Positions 1 through 11,608 of a stretch of 64,000 nt of DNA are shown in pieces; position 1 is the stretch's first letter; the number at the start of each line of letters is the position of its first letter. The position numbers and the translations under genes are program-made. A model generated the notes under the pieces. The model saw only the letters and a program-made list of their open reading frames with translations, did not search any database and was not told the DNA's origin. Origin of the DNA: Nepenthes gracilis (Eukaryota > Streptophyta > Magnoliopsida > Caryophyllales > Nepenthaceae); NCBI GenBank assembly GCA_033239525.1, contig BSYO01000006.1:13655319-13719318 (forward strand), written 5' to 3'.

Positions 1-505
1 TGTGTTGTAGCTTTTCTGTTTTATACATTTGGCTGAGTTTTTTCTTTTGCCGAGATGTATGCACCGGGTTGAGAAGAATTTGACCGAGGTCCTTAATGGC
101 CAAGGTTGTAGGTTACTCGTGTTCTTCGGTTCTGTTGGTTAATTTTGCTGAAGCATGAGTTGGCATATGTGCTGCCCAAAATAGTGTTGAAGCCCTGCTG
201 GCCGTGATGTGCTCTAGCAAAAACTGTGGTCAATGCTTTGGTTAGTGTTTCAGCATTTGATTAGGGTGGTACATACTACCCTTTGGGTGCAATTGTCGTG
301 ACCTAGTTGCTTCTGTTCTGGTCTGTGGTCTTTCTACTGAGAGTATGCAAAGGGATGAGCTGCTTTGGACTGAAGTCCAGTTTTGTGGTTTGTGTTGCCT
401 CACATGTTGCATGCTGTACCCAAAGATGCCGGCAATGTGAATATCTGTCTAGCCGAGATGCTTTGATTTGCCAAGATAAGATGTTGTCGGTGAAACCGAT
501 AGGAA
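1..505 (+). repeat. Left copy of a 505-bp near-identical direct repeat
   Basis: Read base by base, this stretch matches 3856-4361 with one visible difference, three versus four A residues in GTGAAACCGATAGG. It is non-coding, TG-rich and scattered with GCCGAGATG-like words, resembling the 3' sequence of the LINE family in this window. The match stops at about 505, where the two copies enter different sequence. It may extend left of the window. It is either a very recent duplication or an assembly artefact. Confidence 0.9.
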
Positions 506-1190
506 TACAACGCCTATGTTCTAGTCCAAGTATTTTGCCGACTTGGAGCAGTAGAGCATAGCAAAGAAGGGCAGACCCTAAACAAACATGATACAAGTCA
601 TGACAATAATTAGGCATAGAAAGCGTGGCAATAACTTAGGAAATCAAAATAGAGCTAAATCAACATGAACACCTCAAGAACTAGAAACACACACGCCCTT
701 ATGGCATCTCGGAATTTAACCGGCTACCTCATCCAGACATCTCACCCCAACAGCATTACGGGAAGAACCAACTTGAATGAAAGTGGTTGAAGACCTCCGT
801 CTTCACCGAAGATTTTGTTAGTAGTCTCACATCAAGCACAAACCATTCACCCCAAAGGAAAATATCCAAATGCAACTCGAGCTTACCCGACTCCTCAACC
901 CAACTCGGTCATTTGGCAAACTCGGACCTACCATCAAGACTTGACCATTGGCAACTCTAACCCAACCGGCCGGGCTTATAAACCCGGAAAGACATCTATC
1001 TATAGCATCACTTCGTCTATTAGGCATCTCGATTCTAACCCTCTACTCGCCAAATCAAGTAGGTTTGACACCGAGCCTTTGGATGCTTAGAGGTAGGTTT
1101 CACGATGCCGAGCCTTTGGGAACTTTCCGATTCTGACTTGTTTAGCAAAAGATCATCCATCCAACTCAACAAGGGCTCTGAAAGGTGGGG
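506..1190. other. Non-coding, transposon-derived stretch
   Basis: No credible gene. At 517-541 an antisense relic of the family's 3' hairpin is visible (TCCAAGT...ACTTGGA). From about 690 to 1130 the words CTCGG and CCGAG recur, looking like the complement of the GCCGAGATG words in the 505-bp repeat. CCGAGCCTTTGG appears twice near 1072 and 1109. A near-palindrome, CCGGGCTTATAAACCCGG, lies at 970-987. Short ORFs here are not recognisable. Confidence 0.5.
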
Positions 1191-1203
1191 GAATAGCATC
1201 ATC

Positions 1204-2878
1204 CGTCGGTTTGTCCTCCTGGAATTGCTCGTCCTCGGCCGTGTGTCCCATTTTGTGGTTGGGGATTGGGGACCCATGTGTTTTACGTTTGGGACGCCTT
1301 GGTCAGTGGGACGAAAGCTGAGTGAGTTCCGTTTGGTTGCCTTCTTCCTTCTTGTTGAGGAGTGCCACAGTGTTGCAGTCCATAGAACTGCTCGTCTCTC
1401 TAATTCAGCTGGTGCTTGATGGGTTGATGTCGCTGCCTTGCCGCAATTTCATCTATCAGCTTGTCAGTAATGATTGTACATGCCTCCTATGGCTTTATTG
1501 ATCCTTTGCGCGCTAATGTGATCGAGGGACGTGGATTTATCTTCTGTCTCGAGATCTTTCTTATGCAATGCTGCTTGCTGAATTTATGGATGCTTCATCT
1601 TTGTATCACCAAGATAAGTTGAACTTGTTGCTCGGGCAACAATTTTCCTGTGGGCTGTTGTCTCAACAGCCAAGGTAGTGATGCAGCCAAATGTTCCTTG
1701 GTGTTGCTCTCTTAACTCGGCCTCCTGGGCTGTTTTTTCCCATTTACCGGGATTAGGGTTGGGAGCCTGTGTGCTTATGGACTTAGGAAATTCTACTGCG
1801 GGCTGAGCAAATACCAAGGTTCCCCTTCGGTTGTTGGAATGATCTTCCCGCTTGAGGTAATGCTCTGCCTGAATTGCGCTTATTGGGCGTTAGTGTCGCA
1901 ATCCTTAGTTGTTTGTGCCTGCTAATTCATCCAATAAGCTGATGTTGCTACTTTGCAACAATTTTGAATCATTTGATTTTTGCTTGGCCGCAATGGTCTA
2001 TTGATGCTATTGCCGCGCTGGAATGGGACCGTGGGTCTTTGGATTACTCCTGTCAAGGAAGTTCGCATTTTGCACTTCTAATGCAACGGTGAATAGCAGT
2101 TACTCTTTGGGTGCAATTGGTATGCTTCGGGTGTGATGAGCTATTCCGTTCGGCCCTCTTGCTGTTTAGGCAAGATGATGAATGTTTGACACTTGATGTG
2201 GTGCTGTGGTCCCAGCATTGTTTGGATACCGCCGACTCTGCTCCCGAAGTTTTTGGATGAGGCTCATTGCAGCCTGCCCAGTGTGAACTCGGCGGGTGTC
2301 CCGAATCGGTATACTGCCCTGCTGTGGTGTGGGAGCAGTGGACTTAATTTGTTTGCAATGCAGCATTCTTTGATGATGGTATGCTGATTTCCCTATGGGA
2401 TGAGTAGGCAGATGATGGTTTGCTTGCATGCTTCATTTTGCCCATTTCGAAGTCTACTGGCTCCTGCACCGGTGTAGCTGCTGGCTGTCATTACAGCTAG
2501 CTTGCCCGGTTCGGGCCACAACATGGATTCTGATGATGGTGCTGAAATCAAACTGCTGTTTTGTGGTGCCGTGGGGCCCAGGTCTCTTTTGTTTTGCTAC
2601 TGCTATGTTTTCATTAGCCAAGGTGGTTCCCATCGCTCGCCATATGTTGGCTATGTTCAAGCCTGTTTACGATGGAATTGTCATATTTTTGTCGCTGATT
2701 AAAGTTGTCCTCCTAGAGGCCAGTTTGTATATTCAACGTATGCTCGTCCGGGCTGGGTATGCCCTAAACGTATTTTGTTTTATCTTCAAGCCAAAATACT
2801 TGGAGATAAACATTTTATTTTGTACAATTTTTTTCTCCCATTAATCCAAAATTCTTACTTACCAAAAAAAAAAAAAAA
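1204..2878 (+). mobile_element. Non-autonomous LINE-family insertion with 13-bp TSD
   Basis: The insertion is bounded by GAATAGCATCATC at 1191-1203 and 2879-2891. It ends with the family 3' module: a CCTCCTAGAGG inverted repeat near 2707, a diverged GGGTATGCCC word near 2755, the CAAG...CTTGG hairpin near 2791-2805, CTTACTTACC, then a run of 14-15 A. No RT, endonuclease or ORF1 domain is visible, so it is 5'-truncated or purely 3' sequence. Its last 650 bp closely resemble the element at 48754-49568. Mobilisation in trans by LINE proteins is inferred from tail and TSD. Confidence 0.9.
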
Positions 2879-2891
2879 GAATAGCATCATC

Positions 2892-3540
2892 ATGAAATTT
2901 CGATTCCGAGCATCTGCCTTATACCCTGTGGAGCCTTTTCAGGAACATGTCCATGGGCTGCCTGTGAGCAGTAAGGCAATTGTGGTGGAGAAAGAGTCAG
3001 GCATCGTTGAGCTTTTAGCTCCCAGATTAACGTAAAATGATGAGTGGCTCCATGCTACTGGCTTCAATATAGCCTCATATGCTGATATAACAAAACACGG
3101 ATTGAAATTGATGGGGCTGTTGAGCTCTGGCAAAGGTGCAACCCTCATTTCCTGCATCCCATTACAGCTGAGGATTGATTGGCTGCTCTAGGCAGATCCT
3201 TGTCATGATGAGGTTGTAGGCTCTACGGAAGTAAGCTCTTCTCACTATTTGTCCCAGCTAACCAACCTAGAGGTGAACCAAAGCCAGACACCAGTATTGG
3301 CATACTACGAAAGAACATTGCAGAAATGCGAAGCAATTTGATGGTCCTTGAGTTCGTTTGGATATTCGTCGACCTTTCCCATTGATAGCTTGTCATCTCC
3401 TAAAGACCCTCCAACACTACCCTCTAAAAATCTAAAAGCGAAAGAAGAAACGTTCTATAATTCCACATATTTAGCAATGTCTGCTTTCTTTATTTTGCAA
3501 TTTCTGAATAGTGTTAAGTCATGTTCATGACTTGTGAAGT
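2892..3540. other. Flanking sequence of the 1.7-kb insertion, unassigned
   Basis: This follows the right-hand target duplication of the preceding insertion. I see no conserved domain in either strand; the open frames are short and contain no motif of the LINE proteins found elsewhere. The AAA-rich part at 3430-3470 is low complexity. It may be eroded LINE linker sequence, but I cannot support that. Confidence 0.35.
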
Positions 3541-3688
3541 GTAATATATCTATGTTATCATGACATGTTCATGAGATTCGAGGTATACCCATAGTCTTTG
3601 TTCTAATTTCAAGTCGGAAAAACACTTGGAGTTACCACAAACTTTTGTATCTTTCTTTTAAGTTAATGCATCTTACTTACCAAAAAAA
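3541..3688 (+). mobile_element. LINE-family 3' end, plus strand
   Basis: A plus-strand 3' terminus with the conserved hairpin (TTTCAAGT...CACTTGGAG near 3607-3635), then TTACTTACC and a short A run ending at 3688. The 5' limit is not resolved and no TSD was found. It abuts a minus-strand RT relic. Confidence 0.65.
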
Positions 3689-3785
3689 GTCTGAAATCGT
3701 AAGTCGCGAGGTGATAAGTGGCACCCCAAAGTAACGAACTAGGAGTTTACCCCCTTTAAAACCTTGATACTCAGAAGAGATGTTT
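3689..3785 (-). pseudogene. LINE reverse transcriptase fragment (post-FADD region)
   Basis: Translated on the minus strand this reads like the RT segment downstream of the catalytic FADD box, with KGGKLL and GVPLITSRLT matching GKLPIRYLGVPLITTRL in the better LINE at 27313-29322. It seems continuous with the RT relic at 6086-6925, which carries the upstream FADD box. The two halves are separated by the plus-strand insertion 3786-6085, whose flanks share ATACTCA(G/A)AAGAGAT. Confidence 0.7.
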
Positions 3786-3855
3786 GCATGACCAAGGTTG
3801 TGTCTGGTAAATGACCGAGATGTTGCTTAATGTCCTAGGTATGCTGTAGCTATAT

Positions 3856-4361
3856 TGTGTTGTAGCTTTTCTGTTTTATACATTTGGCTGAGTTTTTTCT
3901 TTTGCCGAGATGTATGCACCGGGTTGAGAAGAATTTGACCGAGGTCCTTAATGGCCAAGGTTGTAGGTTACTCGTGTTCTTCGGTTCTGTTGGTTAATTT
4001 TGCTGAAGCATGAGTTGGCATATGTGCTGCCCAAAATAGTGTTGAAGCCCTGCTGGCCGTGATGTGCTCTAGCAAAAACTGTGGTCAATGCTTTGGTTAG
4101 TGTTTCAGCATTTGATTAGGGTGGTACATACTACCCTTTGGGTGCAATTGTCGTGACCTAGTTGCTTCTGTTCTGGTCTGTGGTCTTTCTACTGAGAGTA
4201 TGCAAAGGGATGAGCTGCTTTGGACTGAAGTCCAGTTTTGTGGTTTGTGTTGCCTCACATGTTGCATGCTGTACCCAAAGATGCCGGCAATGTGAATATC
4301 TGTCTAGCCGAGATGCTTTGATTTGCCAAGATAAGATGTTGTCGGTGAAAACCGATAGGAA
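3856..4361 (+). repeat. Right copy of the 505-bp direct repeat
   Basis: Matches positions 1-505 apart from one inserted A. Downstream it runs into a LINE ORF2 fragment, whereas the left copy runs into unrelated non-coding sequence, so the breakpoint near 4361 is a real junction in one of them. Confidence 0.9.
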
Positions 4362-4655
4362 AAAGATGCGCCAGAGAGCAGGGATATCATGGCCATATAC
4401 TCAATTGCATTCAAACATTCAGTGGGCTACCAAAAGATGGAAAGGTTCTACTTCTAAAGGGCTATCCTTCCGTCTAACACTGGCAGCGTCGATTTACTAT
4501 CTTTGGAAAGAAAGCAACAAAAGGCTTTTCAATGACTCCAATCGGGCTTCAGCACGGTAAATATTATTCAGACATGATATTTTGTGCCATAATATAGAAA
4601 CATTGATTCCTAGGCGCAATGAAGATTACAAGCACATTAAGAATCGATGGAACCT
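4362..4655 (+). pseudogene. LINE ORF2 C-terminus (after the zf-RVT region)
   Basis: The plus frame encodes GISWPYTQLHSNIQWATKRW followed by LSFRLTLAASIYYLWKES, the conserved tail of the LINE polyprotein seen also at 27313, 55539, 59447 and 46240. Only about 65-95 C-terminal residues remain, so this is a 5'-truncated insertion. The frame ends near KNRWNLTL at about 4660, where homologues also end. There is no RT or endonuclease here. Confidence 0.8.
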
Positions 4656-5013
4656 TACCCTTTAAGCCTTGGTTCTACGTGGGGTTGGGATGGCTCTCGC
4701 ACCGGAATGGTTTATTCGGCCTGGCATTTGGCCTTAGCTGATATTGAGCTTGGTGCGATAGTGTACTTTCTTTCGATTTGCTATTGGGTTGGTGGAACAA
4801 AGAAAAAGAAAAAATGGGGATTGCGGCCAGCGCTGACCACGATCTTTTTCGACCGGAGTGTTTCTTGGGATTTGTGGACTTCCTCTACATTCGGAGTGCC
4901 TCTCCGGGATGTTAGGTTTTTCTCCTTATCTCTAGGATTGCACTGGCTAGCTCAAGGTGTGCTTCTTCAGCTTTGGCTTCTCTCTTCATAAAAAAAAAAT
5001 AATAATAATAAAT

Positions 5014-5069
5014 CCTTTGACCATCCGGTGTGCCTTTCAGTTCTTTGGGGTCTCTTCTTCTTTTCAACA

Positions 5070-5101
<32 letters not shown>

Positions 5102-5300
5102 AAGTCCCTTGGCCATCTGGTGTGCCTTCCATTTTCCTTGGGGTCTCTTCCCAAAAAAAAAAGTTTTAGTCACTCGGGCGGGGTTGGCTTTGGTCCTGTT
5201 CGTTTGGTGTGTTTTGTCAGTCCTGTGGGTTTTCTATATATTTAAAAAAATATTCACTTGACCATCCAGTGTGATATTCAGTTACTTAGGGGCTTTCTTC
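5014..5300 (+). repeat. Three diverged copies of a 44-bp word separated by simple repeats
   Basis: Copies begin near 5014, 5105 and 5255 and share the pattern TTGACCATCCGGTGTG, then CAGTT or CCATT, then a CTTNGGGG(T/G)CTCTTC-like end. They are separated by an AT run, an A run and unrelated GC-richer sequence. The similarity is clear by eye but no copy is identical. Possibly a decayed local tandem duplication inside the LINE 3' region. Confidence 0.65.
5069..5094. repeat. (AT)13 microsatellite
   Basis: Uninterrupted AT dinucleotides, followed by GTATATAAAG. Confidence 0.95.
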
Positions 5301-5330
5301 TTCTTCTTCTTCTTCTTCTTCTTCTTCTTT
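5295..5330. repeat. (TTC)n microsatellite
   Basis: About twelve TTC units directly after the third copy of the 44-bp word. Confidence 0.95.
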
Positions 5331-6085
5331 TTAAAAAAGGGAGTGGTTTGGCCACTCATGGCCGCTATTCTACATGTTCTCCTACCGACGTATGGATGGC
5401 TACTCCCTTTGGCACCTGACGTTCGGATCCTTGACAGGGGACGACTCCGGCACGGATCTATCCTCGCTCTTTGCCGATGATGTGACGACTCAACTTCACG
5501 ACTATCCTGGTTGGGGAGGATTATCTTTCTGATCAGATTGATTTGCCGTCGACGCTAGGTTGGTGACTCTTCATGCTTTTCTACAACGTCTGATCTGTAT
5601 GATGTCTGTTCTCTTGCTGTTGTATGAATGGCGTTTTCCCGTTGTTTAGCTTTGCAAGTATATTGTTACCGAAGTCTATTTTTGTTTTCTCTTTGGAATT
5701 TTGTATTTCTCGGCTCGAGGTATGCCCTAGTGTAGTTGTTTATCTCCAATCTATTTAGAGATTGAATATCTAATTTATATTCTTTCATTTTTATTAATAC
5801 ATTTTAATTACTTATCAAAAAAAAAGATAAGATATTATTAGAAGTCAATGTTGCCTGATTGGCTTTGTGTTGACTCAGTTGGAGATGTTACTTAGGTGGT
5901 TTTGATCTATGATGATCAGATGTTTTCTTTGCTATTTATTTTTTGGCTTTGCATGAGTAGTGTCATTGGCTCAGGGGATTCCCTTGTTGTTATGTCCTTA
6001 CTGTAAGTTGGCAAAACACTTTAAGTAGAACATAGATATTGTACTTTATTTTTTTTAATGCAATTTAATTACTTACAAAATAAAG

Positions 6086-6925
6086 AATACTCAAAAGAGA
6101 TTGATTCAAAGAAGGGTTACTGAATAGATGAAGATCTCGCTTTTACTTGTTGGCTAAGCACGAGACATGATGAGTGTGAATTCTTCAAGGTAGCTATGCA
6201 GGGTCTGAATAGAATTTTCATCGGCTCTAGAAAATAGGAGTAGATCATCTGCAAAGGCCAGCACGACTGTCCTAGTACCAGCACATTTCCAGTGAAAATG
6301 AAACTTAGCATTTCGACGAGCTTTCATCTCAATGATACCGTTAAGAACATTCATGGCAAGAACGAATAGGTAGGCGCGAAAGTCACCCGGCGAAGACCTT
6401 TGCCTCCTTTGAAAAAAACCCACCGATTCGCCATTTATATTTATAGAGAGAGTGGTGGTAGTGATATTGGTGAATCCAGCTGATCATCTGATGGGGGAAT
6501 CCCATTAGATCGAGAATGGATGTAATAAAGTCCCATTGTATTGAGTCATAGGCTTTCATGAGATCTATTTTCATTATACAACGGGGAGGGTTGGAACCCA
6601 TGTGATATTTGTGAAGAAGTTCCTGGGCCAAAAGTACATTGTCACTTATATGTGGTCCCTTGTTAAAAGCAGTTTGGCATTTATCCACCAACTGAGGAAG
6701 AGTGGAGATTAGATGATTCGCAATAATTTTTCAAATCACCTTGTAGATGACATTATAGCAGGAGATAGGTCTGTAATCAGTCACCTTACAAGGGGACGCA
6801 ACCTTGGGGATGAGGCTAATAATGGTAGCATTTATTTGCGTTAGAAGCTTTCCGTGGGTAAAGAAGTCACTAATAGCTTCGGTTATCAACAGTCCAACAA
6901 TGTGTCAAGTGTCTTTGAAGAATTA
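6086..6925 (-). pseudogene. LINE reverse transcriptase relic
   Basis: Minus-strand frames encode the RT core in two pieces: an N-terminal part with ISDNVLLAQELLHKYH and MKIDLMKAYDSIQWDF (finger and palm), and a part with AFADDLLLFSRAD, the catalytic FADD box. A frame change lies near 6400, in the GLRQGDPLSP region, where the local sequence reads QRRQRSSPGD. Upstream coding similarity continues to about 6925. RT would copy LINE RNA at the nicked target; this copy cannot. Its downstream continuation is the fragment at 3689-3785. Confidence 0.85.
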
Positions 6926-8412
6926 TTTTTTTGGTAATTTTTTTTGGTAAGTAAGATAATTGTATTAAGATATATAAAAAAAGGTTTACAACCTATGATT
7001 TAACTCCAAGTGTTTTTCTAACTTGGAATGAAATCATAATCACGGGGCTTACCCCAAAAATTTAATTAAATACAAAGCAAACAAAACCTGCAGCAAGAAC
7101 ACCATATGTCGGAAGAAAACTAGCACAAAACGAACAAGCAACACTGATAACAGTAACCCGTGGCTCTGATGGGGATTTGAAAGGAGCCAAAACGGACGCC
7201 CCGAACATTGCTTCAGTAGGGGAAACAACGCCGAGAAGTAGCTGGTTTAGCATCAGTGGCTAACAGTAGTCCAGCAGCCTTCTATAGGCATGCACACACC
7301 GCAACATCACTGCACAGTGAGCAGCTCCACACTGCAGAGACGGCGGCAGATGAAGGCTTCAAAAACTCCACACCGAATGTGGCATATTCACTATGTTGAC
7401 TAAAAACACCTCAATAATCTTCAATATTTAGAGACAGCTGCATCAACAACATTAGTTGATTTGGGGCTGCAGCAGAGAATGGCATGAAGGGAGCTTTTGC
7501 CCTATCTACATCTAAAAGGTTAAGTGCCCCAGCAAAAAAACTCGCCAGATTGGTAGNNNNNNNNNNNNNNNNNNNNNNNNNNNNNNNNNNNNNNNNNNNN
7601 NNNNNNNNNNNNNNNNNNNNNNNNNNNNNNNNNNNNNNNNNNNNNNNNNNNNNNNNCCCGCTACCTCAATTTCTAACAAGTGCATCATACAGATATTCAA
7701 TGCAAATAGAAGAACCCAGTCCAAAACTCGTATTGCGGCATTGGGAGTGTGAAATTTTTGCCAGGGTGTTGATCACCAGCCAAAAGCTCCGCCACTCAGA
7801 ATATTCCAGCTCAGCATTACAGACTGCTATTAGCACAATATAGGCCAGCCGTAGCAAAGCACCTTTACTCAGCATCAGCAGCCGATCTCAGCTCCACTGC
7901 CCTACAAGAATTATAGCTGGAGCAGCAATGTGTATCATCATGCTTCAGACTAGAGGCCATCACCTGATCGACTCAGAAAGACAGCTGCCCAGACATCAGC
8001 AGCAGCAGACCAATCCCGACCACACCACTGCCAGCCAAGCCATCAGTAGCACAATTGCTTTTTCAAAACAAAACAAGCAGCTGCATCAGTAGCCTCTATG
8101 CCTCATCCAGCCACAAAAGCACTAATCCACCTCATCAGTAATTGCTCACCTAGATTGATAGAGGTAGATTCGGTCACCCCCTTTCATGGAACCGTTTACA
8201 GGGCAACAACAACATTTTATGAGGCCGCTAGTGCCCCAGCAGATCAACATCTTGTAAGGACCTCATGCCAGGACCATCTATAAGGATCACAAGATCAAGA
8301 TTAGGCCAAGGGGTCAACTAAAGCTTGCCCCATAAAAGGAAACTAACATCATCACATTGCCAGAACACAACCTGGTATCAGCCAGGCTTTAGCACTCAGG
8401 TTCATCAACACC
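6926..8412 (-). mobile_element. LINE-family 3' region, minus strand, with doubled tail
   Basis: The tail appears as TTTTTTTGGTAA immediately followed by TTTTTTTTGGTAAGTAAG, as if a second, minimal tail had landed in the first. The hairpin lies at about 7003-7030. The body is CAG-rich on the plus strand and contains the assembly gap. It is interrupted at 8412 by another element; only about 16-30 bp of it reappear at 10693-10723 before the next insertion. No coding domain is visible. Total length is unknown because of the gap. Confidence 0.7.
7557..7656. other. Assembly gap (100 N)
   Basis: Exactly 100 consecutive N, the usual placeholder for a gap of unknown size. Reading frames spanning it are meaningless. 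Confidence 0.99.
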
Positions 8413-10692
8413 TTTTTTTTTTTTTTTTGGTAAGTAAGTATTTTGGATTATAGGAAGAAAAATTACAAAGTATATTTTTAACTCAAGTATTTTGACTTGG
8501 ATTTAAAACATGAGAGGCTAAGGCATACCACTGGCTAGCTAACGGTACAACAGATAATACCAAAAAGCCTCTGAGAGGACAACGTTCAACAAAAAAAAAA
8601 ACATATGTAATCTGAAATTACACATAAGTAGATACACAATTATCTACTTAGCAGGAGCATCATGCGGTGCAAAGCAACGCATCTTACGGTTTCCACACAG
8701 CATACACCATCTGGAGGCAGCCAGCAAAGCTCAACGCCACACAGCTGCTACATCATTGGACATCAAGACATAGACAGCAGTAGCAGCAACTTTCAGCCAG
8801 CCACATCATCAGACTGGCGTCCACCATCCATGCATCCAAGACAAGTTGGATACAGGATATCTAGCATGTAACTGAAGACATCAGCAATTTCAGCCGGCAC
8901 CAGCATCAGGAGAAGACAGTTCAGCATCGCATCACTGCAATCCAAGGCTCCTACATCAGAAGCTGCTATTCACAGCAAAATCAGAAACAAGCCAAACTTC
9001 CAATTCGTAGCCATAGCAACTACTGGCATATACCAGCAACGCTTATCTTAACTTAAGCACGGAGCATCAGATCGGCTGAACCAAAACCAACAGACAGCAC
9101 CTAATTTCACAGCTGCAAGAAGGAACAGCAAACCTTTCCAGGCCACCACTGTCTTCAGGAGGATGGGACCCAGCAGCAAGGCAGAATGGACAACCAGGAG
9201 GCGCCTCAGCAGATCAAGAGCAGCGGCAGGATCACATAGCACTTGAGAGCAGAGTGCTCCAGTACCACAGCCAGCAGCTCACAGGTCCCATCTTCATCAT
9301 AAACTGGCAACAGCCAGCAAAATGGGACACACAGCTGCATCAGGATCAACATCAAGCCCAGATTGAGCCGCTGGAACAGAAACGGTCAAAAGGGAATTTA
9401 ACCACACCATCACTGGCACCCACCATGGGCCAGAGAGGCCGCCAAATGCAATCATGGACCAGCACATCAAAAAGACAGGCAGCATCCACAAAACCCAACA
9501 AATCAACAACCCAAATTGCACTTCTGATGAGCATGCAGCCAATTTCGTGGCCAAATTTTACAGAGTAGCTTCATGGCCCAATAGAACAGCACCATGACCC
9601 AACCTCATCCAATGCCAGTAACACAGCAGCCACAGACTCACAAACCTGTCAGCAGAAAAATGCCAAGGCCTTAACAGTGGCAGACACCGGCACCATCTTC
9701 AGCACAAAAAGCAGCACACAGACTGGGCACCTCCTCAACAAGAAGAGGAATAACAACCAAAAAGACCTCAGTCAGCTACTCAGCCCTCAGCCGCAGGGTC
9801 CCAATCCATAAGCACACGGGCTCCCCAACCCATTCAACAAATGGGACACACAAAGCCCAGGGATCGAGCAACACTGAGGAAATTTGGTCAGATCAATCCT
9901 TCTAGATGAGACAAAGAAATTTGCACAAAATTCCAGCTAAATCGGAATCCTAATATTTATATCAATATTAGGCCATCTCAGCATCAGCAATAAACCACCG
10001 CAGTGCCAAGAAACTGCACTAACGACTTCAATAGATTCGGCTATGTGAATGAGCCCAACAAAGATCACAAAGAAGATTAACACAGCCCAAAGAAATCATT
10101 TGAGATCAAAGAGGTTGATGAACCCAACCAATGAGGCCCAAGGCCAGAAAATCAAAATTGGCCAAACGGCAATTAGAGCTTCGATACTGACTGAGATCGA
10201 GCCGCTTTCACATCACCAAGGTGCATCTAAAGCAACGGCATTAGTGTTGACTAGAAGGGCAACACATCCCAAAATCGAAGATGCTACAAAGATCCCCAAC
10301 CATACGATGATCGGGGGCACAACAGAGTAAACCGGCAGCATGCCCTACCAGCGAAACAGAGACCAAGCCACAACTAAACAATGCTTTGCAAATAAGTTTC
10401 AACGTACTGAAAGATAATCGTGAGCCGGCGGCATAGAAGCGGCTATATGCCAACAGCAACACTTCTCACCACAGCAAAATCCCAAACAAAAGCAAAGGGG
10501 CAATCCACCTTATTATTCAATTTAAAAACATGCCACAGGAGCAAGATCAAAAAAGAACCCAACAGAAGGGACTAAGATCCAGAACCGCCCTGGATTTTTT
10601 TGAGGCAACTTTTTTCTTTTTCTTAGACAATGAAGTCTTCCACTCAGACTCCGAGCCTTGCGTTTCAATTGCCAAAGAGGAATTCAGAGCAT
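8413..10692 (-). mobile_element. Non-autonomous LINE-family insertion, 2.28 kb, 14-bp TSD
   Basis: GGTTCATCAACACC flanks it at 8399-8412 and 10693-10706. The left edge is the antisense tail (poly T, GGTAAGTAAG), followed by the hairpin (ACTCAAGTATTTTGACTTGGA near 8491) and a GGCATACC word. The body is CAG/GCA-rich on the plus strand (CTG-rich in element sense). Frames of 60-105 codons are biased composition without known domains. It looks like pure LINE 3' sequence without ORFs. Confidence 0.9.
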
Positions 10693-11608
10693 GGTTCATC
10701 AACACCTCATCAGTGCACCAACATTTTTTTTGGTAAGTAATTAAAATTTGATTAAAATAAAAATATATAAAACCATATTCTAACTCCAAGTATTTTGCCA
10801 GCTTAGAGATAGAATTTAACTACTAGGGCATTCCCCGAGCACACCATGAAAGAATCATGAATACGAAAAGAAAGTACACAAGGAAATAAAAATCGGCCAA
10901 GGCCATTAGCCAACAGGCCCAACTGCAGCCTCATTACAAAAGAATGCATCGGAGCAGTAGGCACTCTAACCTTCCATCTCGATAACAGGCATAATGCTAC
11001 CGAGCGACCAAGTCACAAAATAGTCAAACTGCATCCAACCCAGTCGACTATCAACACCAAAATTGTTCCGTTGCTTCAATACACAACACCACATCAGCAG
11101 CAATTGCTCAGTTGGATGCTAGCTCCCTGGCCAGCATCTCAAGCAACTCCCTCATCATAGCAATATAGCATTAGCAACATCACCAGATGACTTTCAGCAG
11201 CAATGAGAGTGTGTTTCCCTCTCAAACGGGCAGAAAACCAACCCAAATAACACACCCACATCCAACAAAATCACTTCCCTCCACCTACATAGTAGCACGA
11301 CTATGATACCACACCTAGAAATCCATAGTCGCCATATTGTCAATAACGGCTTCACCAAACCAGGAACGTGTGAGTGTAGGATTCAGAATGCTCAGCGCAG
11401 CCAAAGTATCAACGTCAGCCCAGCCGGAATTGAAAAAAACCAACGGCACACGCCCCACGCAGCAAGAAACATGCAAAATTGCAGACAATTGAAACCGTAC
11501 AGGTGGGAGAGAAGGGACCTGAAAGTTGCTGAGCCCCATTATGTCCATGTCAGCCTAACTGGGTACCCTTCTGGGTGGACTAAAGCGCTGTCCGCAGACC
11601 TTGTAGTC

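Larger units (their letters stand above)
4656..5826 (+). mobile_element. 3' region and tail of the truncated LINE
   Basis: Non-coding 3' sequence after the ORF2 stop. It contains two microsatellites and three diverged copies of a 44-bp word, then GGTATGCCCTAG, a weakened hairpin (TCTCCAATCTATTTAGAGA) and AATTACTTATC plus A9 at 5817-5826. The tail and hairpin place it in the window-wide family although the hairpin sequence has diverged. Confidence 0.7.
3786..6085 (+). mobile_element. Plus-strand LINE-family insertion splitting an RT relic
   Basis: The flanks at 3767-3781 and 6087-6101 match in 14 of 15 bases (ATACTCRAAGAGAT-type), consistent with an old TSD. The right end carries a diverged hairpin (GGCAAAACACTTTAAG) and AATTACTTACAAAATAAAG, a decayed family tail. 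Inside are the second copy of the 505-bp repeat and a 5'-truncated LINE with its own tail at about 5826. The one TSD mismatch and eroded tail suggest it is older than most insertions here. Confidence 0.65.

Noticed and set aside
960..990. CCGGGCTTATAAACCCGG palindrome as a promoter
   Set aside because: It contains TATAAA but no gene or element start lies downstream; an isolated near-palindrome is weak evidence.
4957..5173. Small ORFs with IYIYIY and KKKK runs
   Set aside because: They are translations of the AT microsatellite and A runs.
4329..5835. AAGATAAGAT at 4329 and 5825 as a TSD for the truncated LINE
   Set aside because: The left copy lies inside the 505-bp repeat, which continues past it identically in the first copy, so the insertion edge cannot be there.
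7484..7843. 119-codon frame across 7484-7843
   Set aside because: It runs through 100 N bases; the frame is an artefact of the gap.
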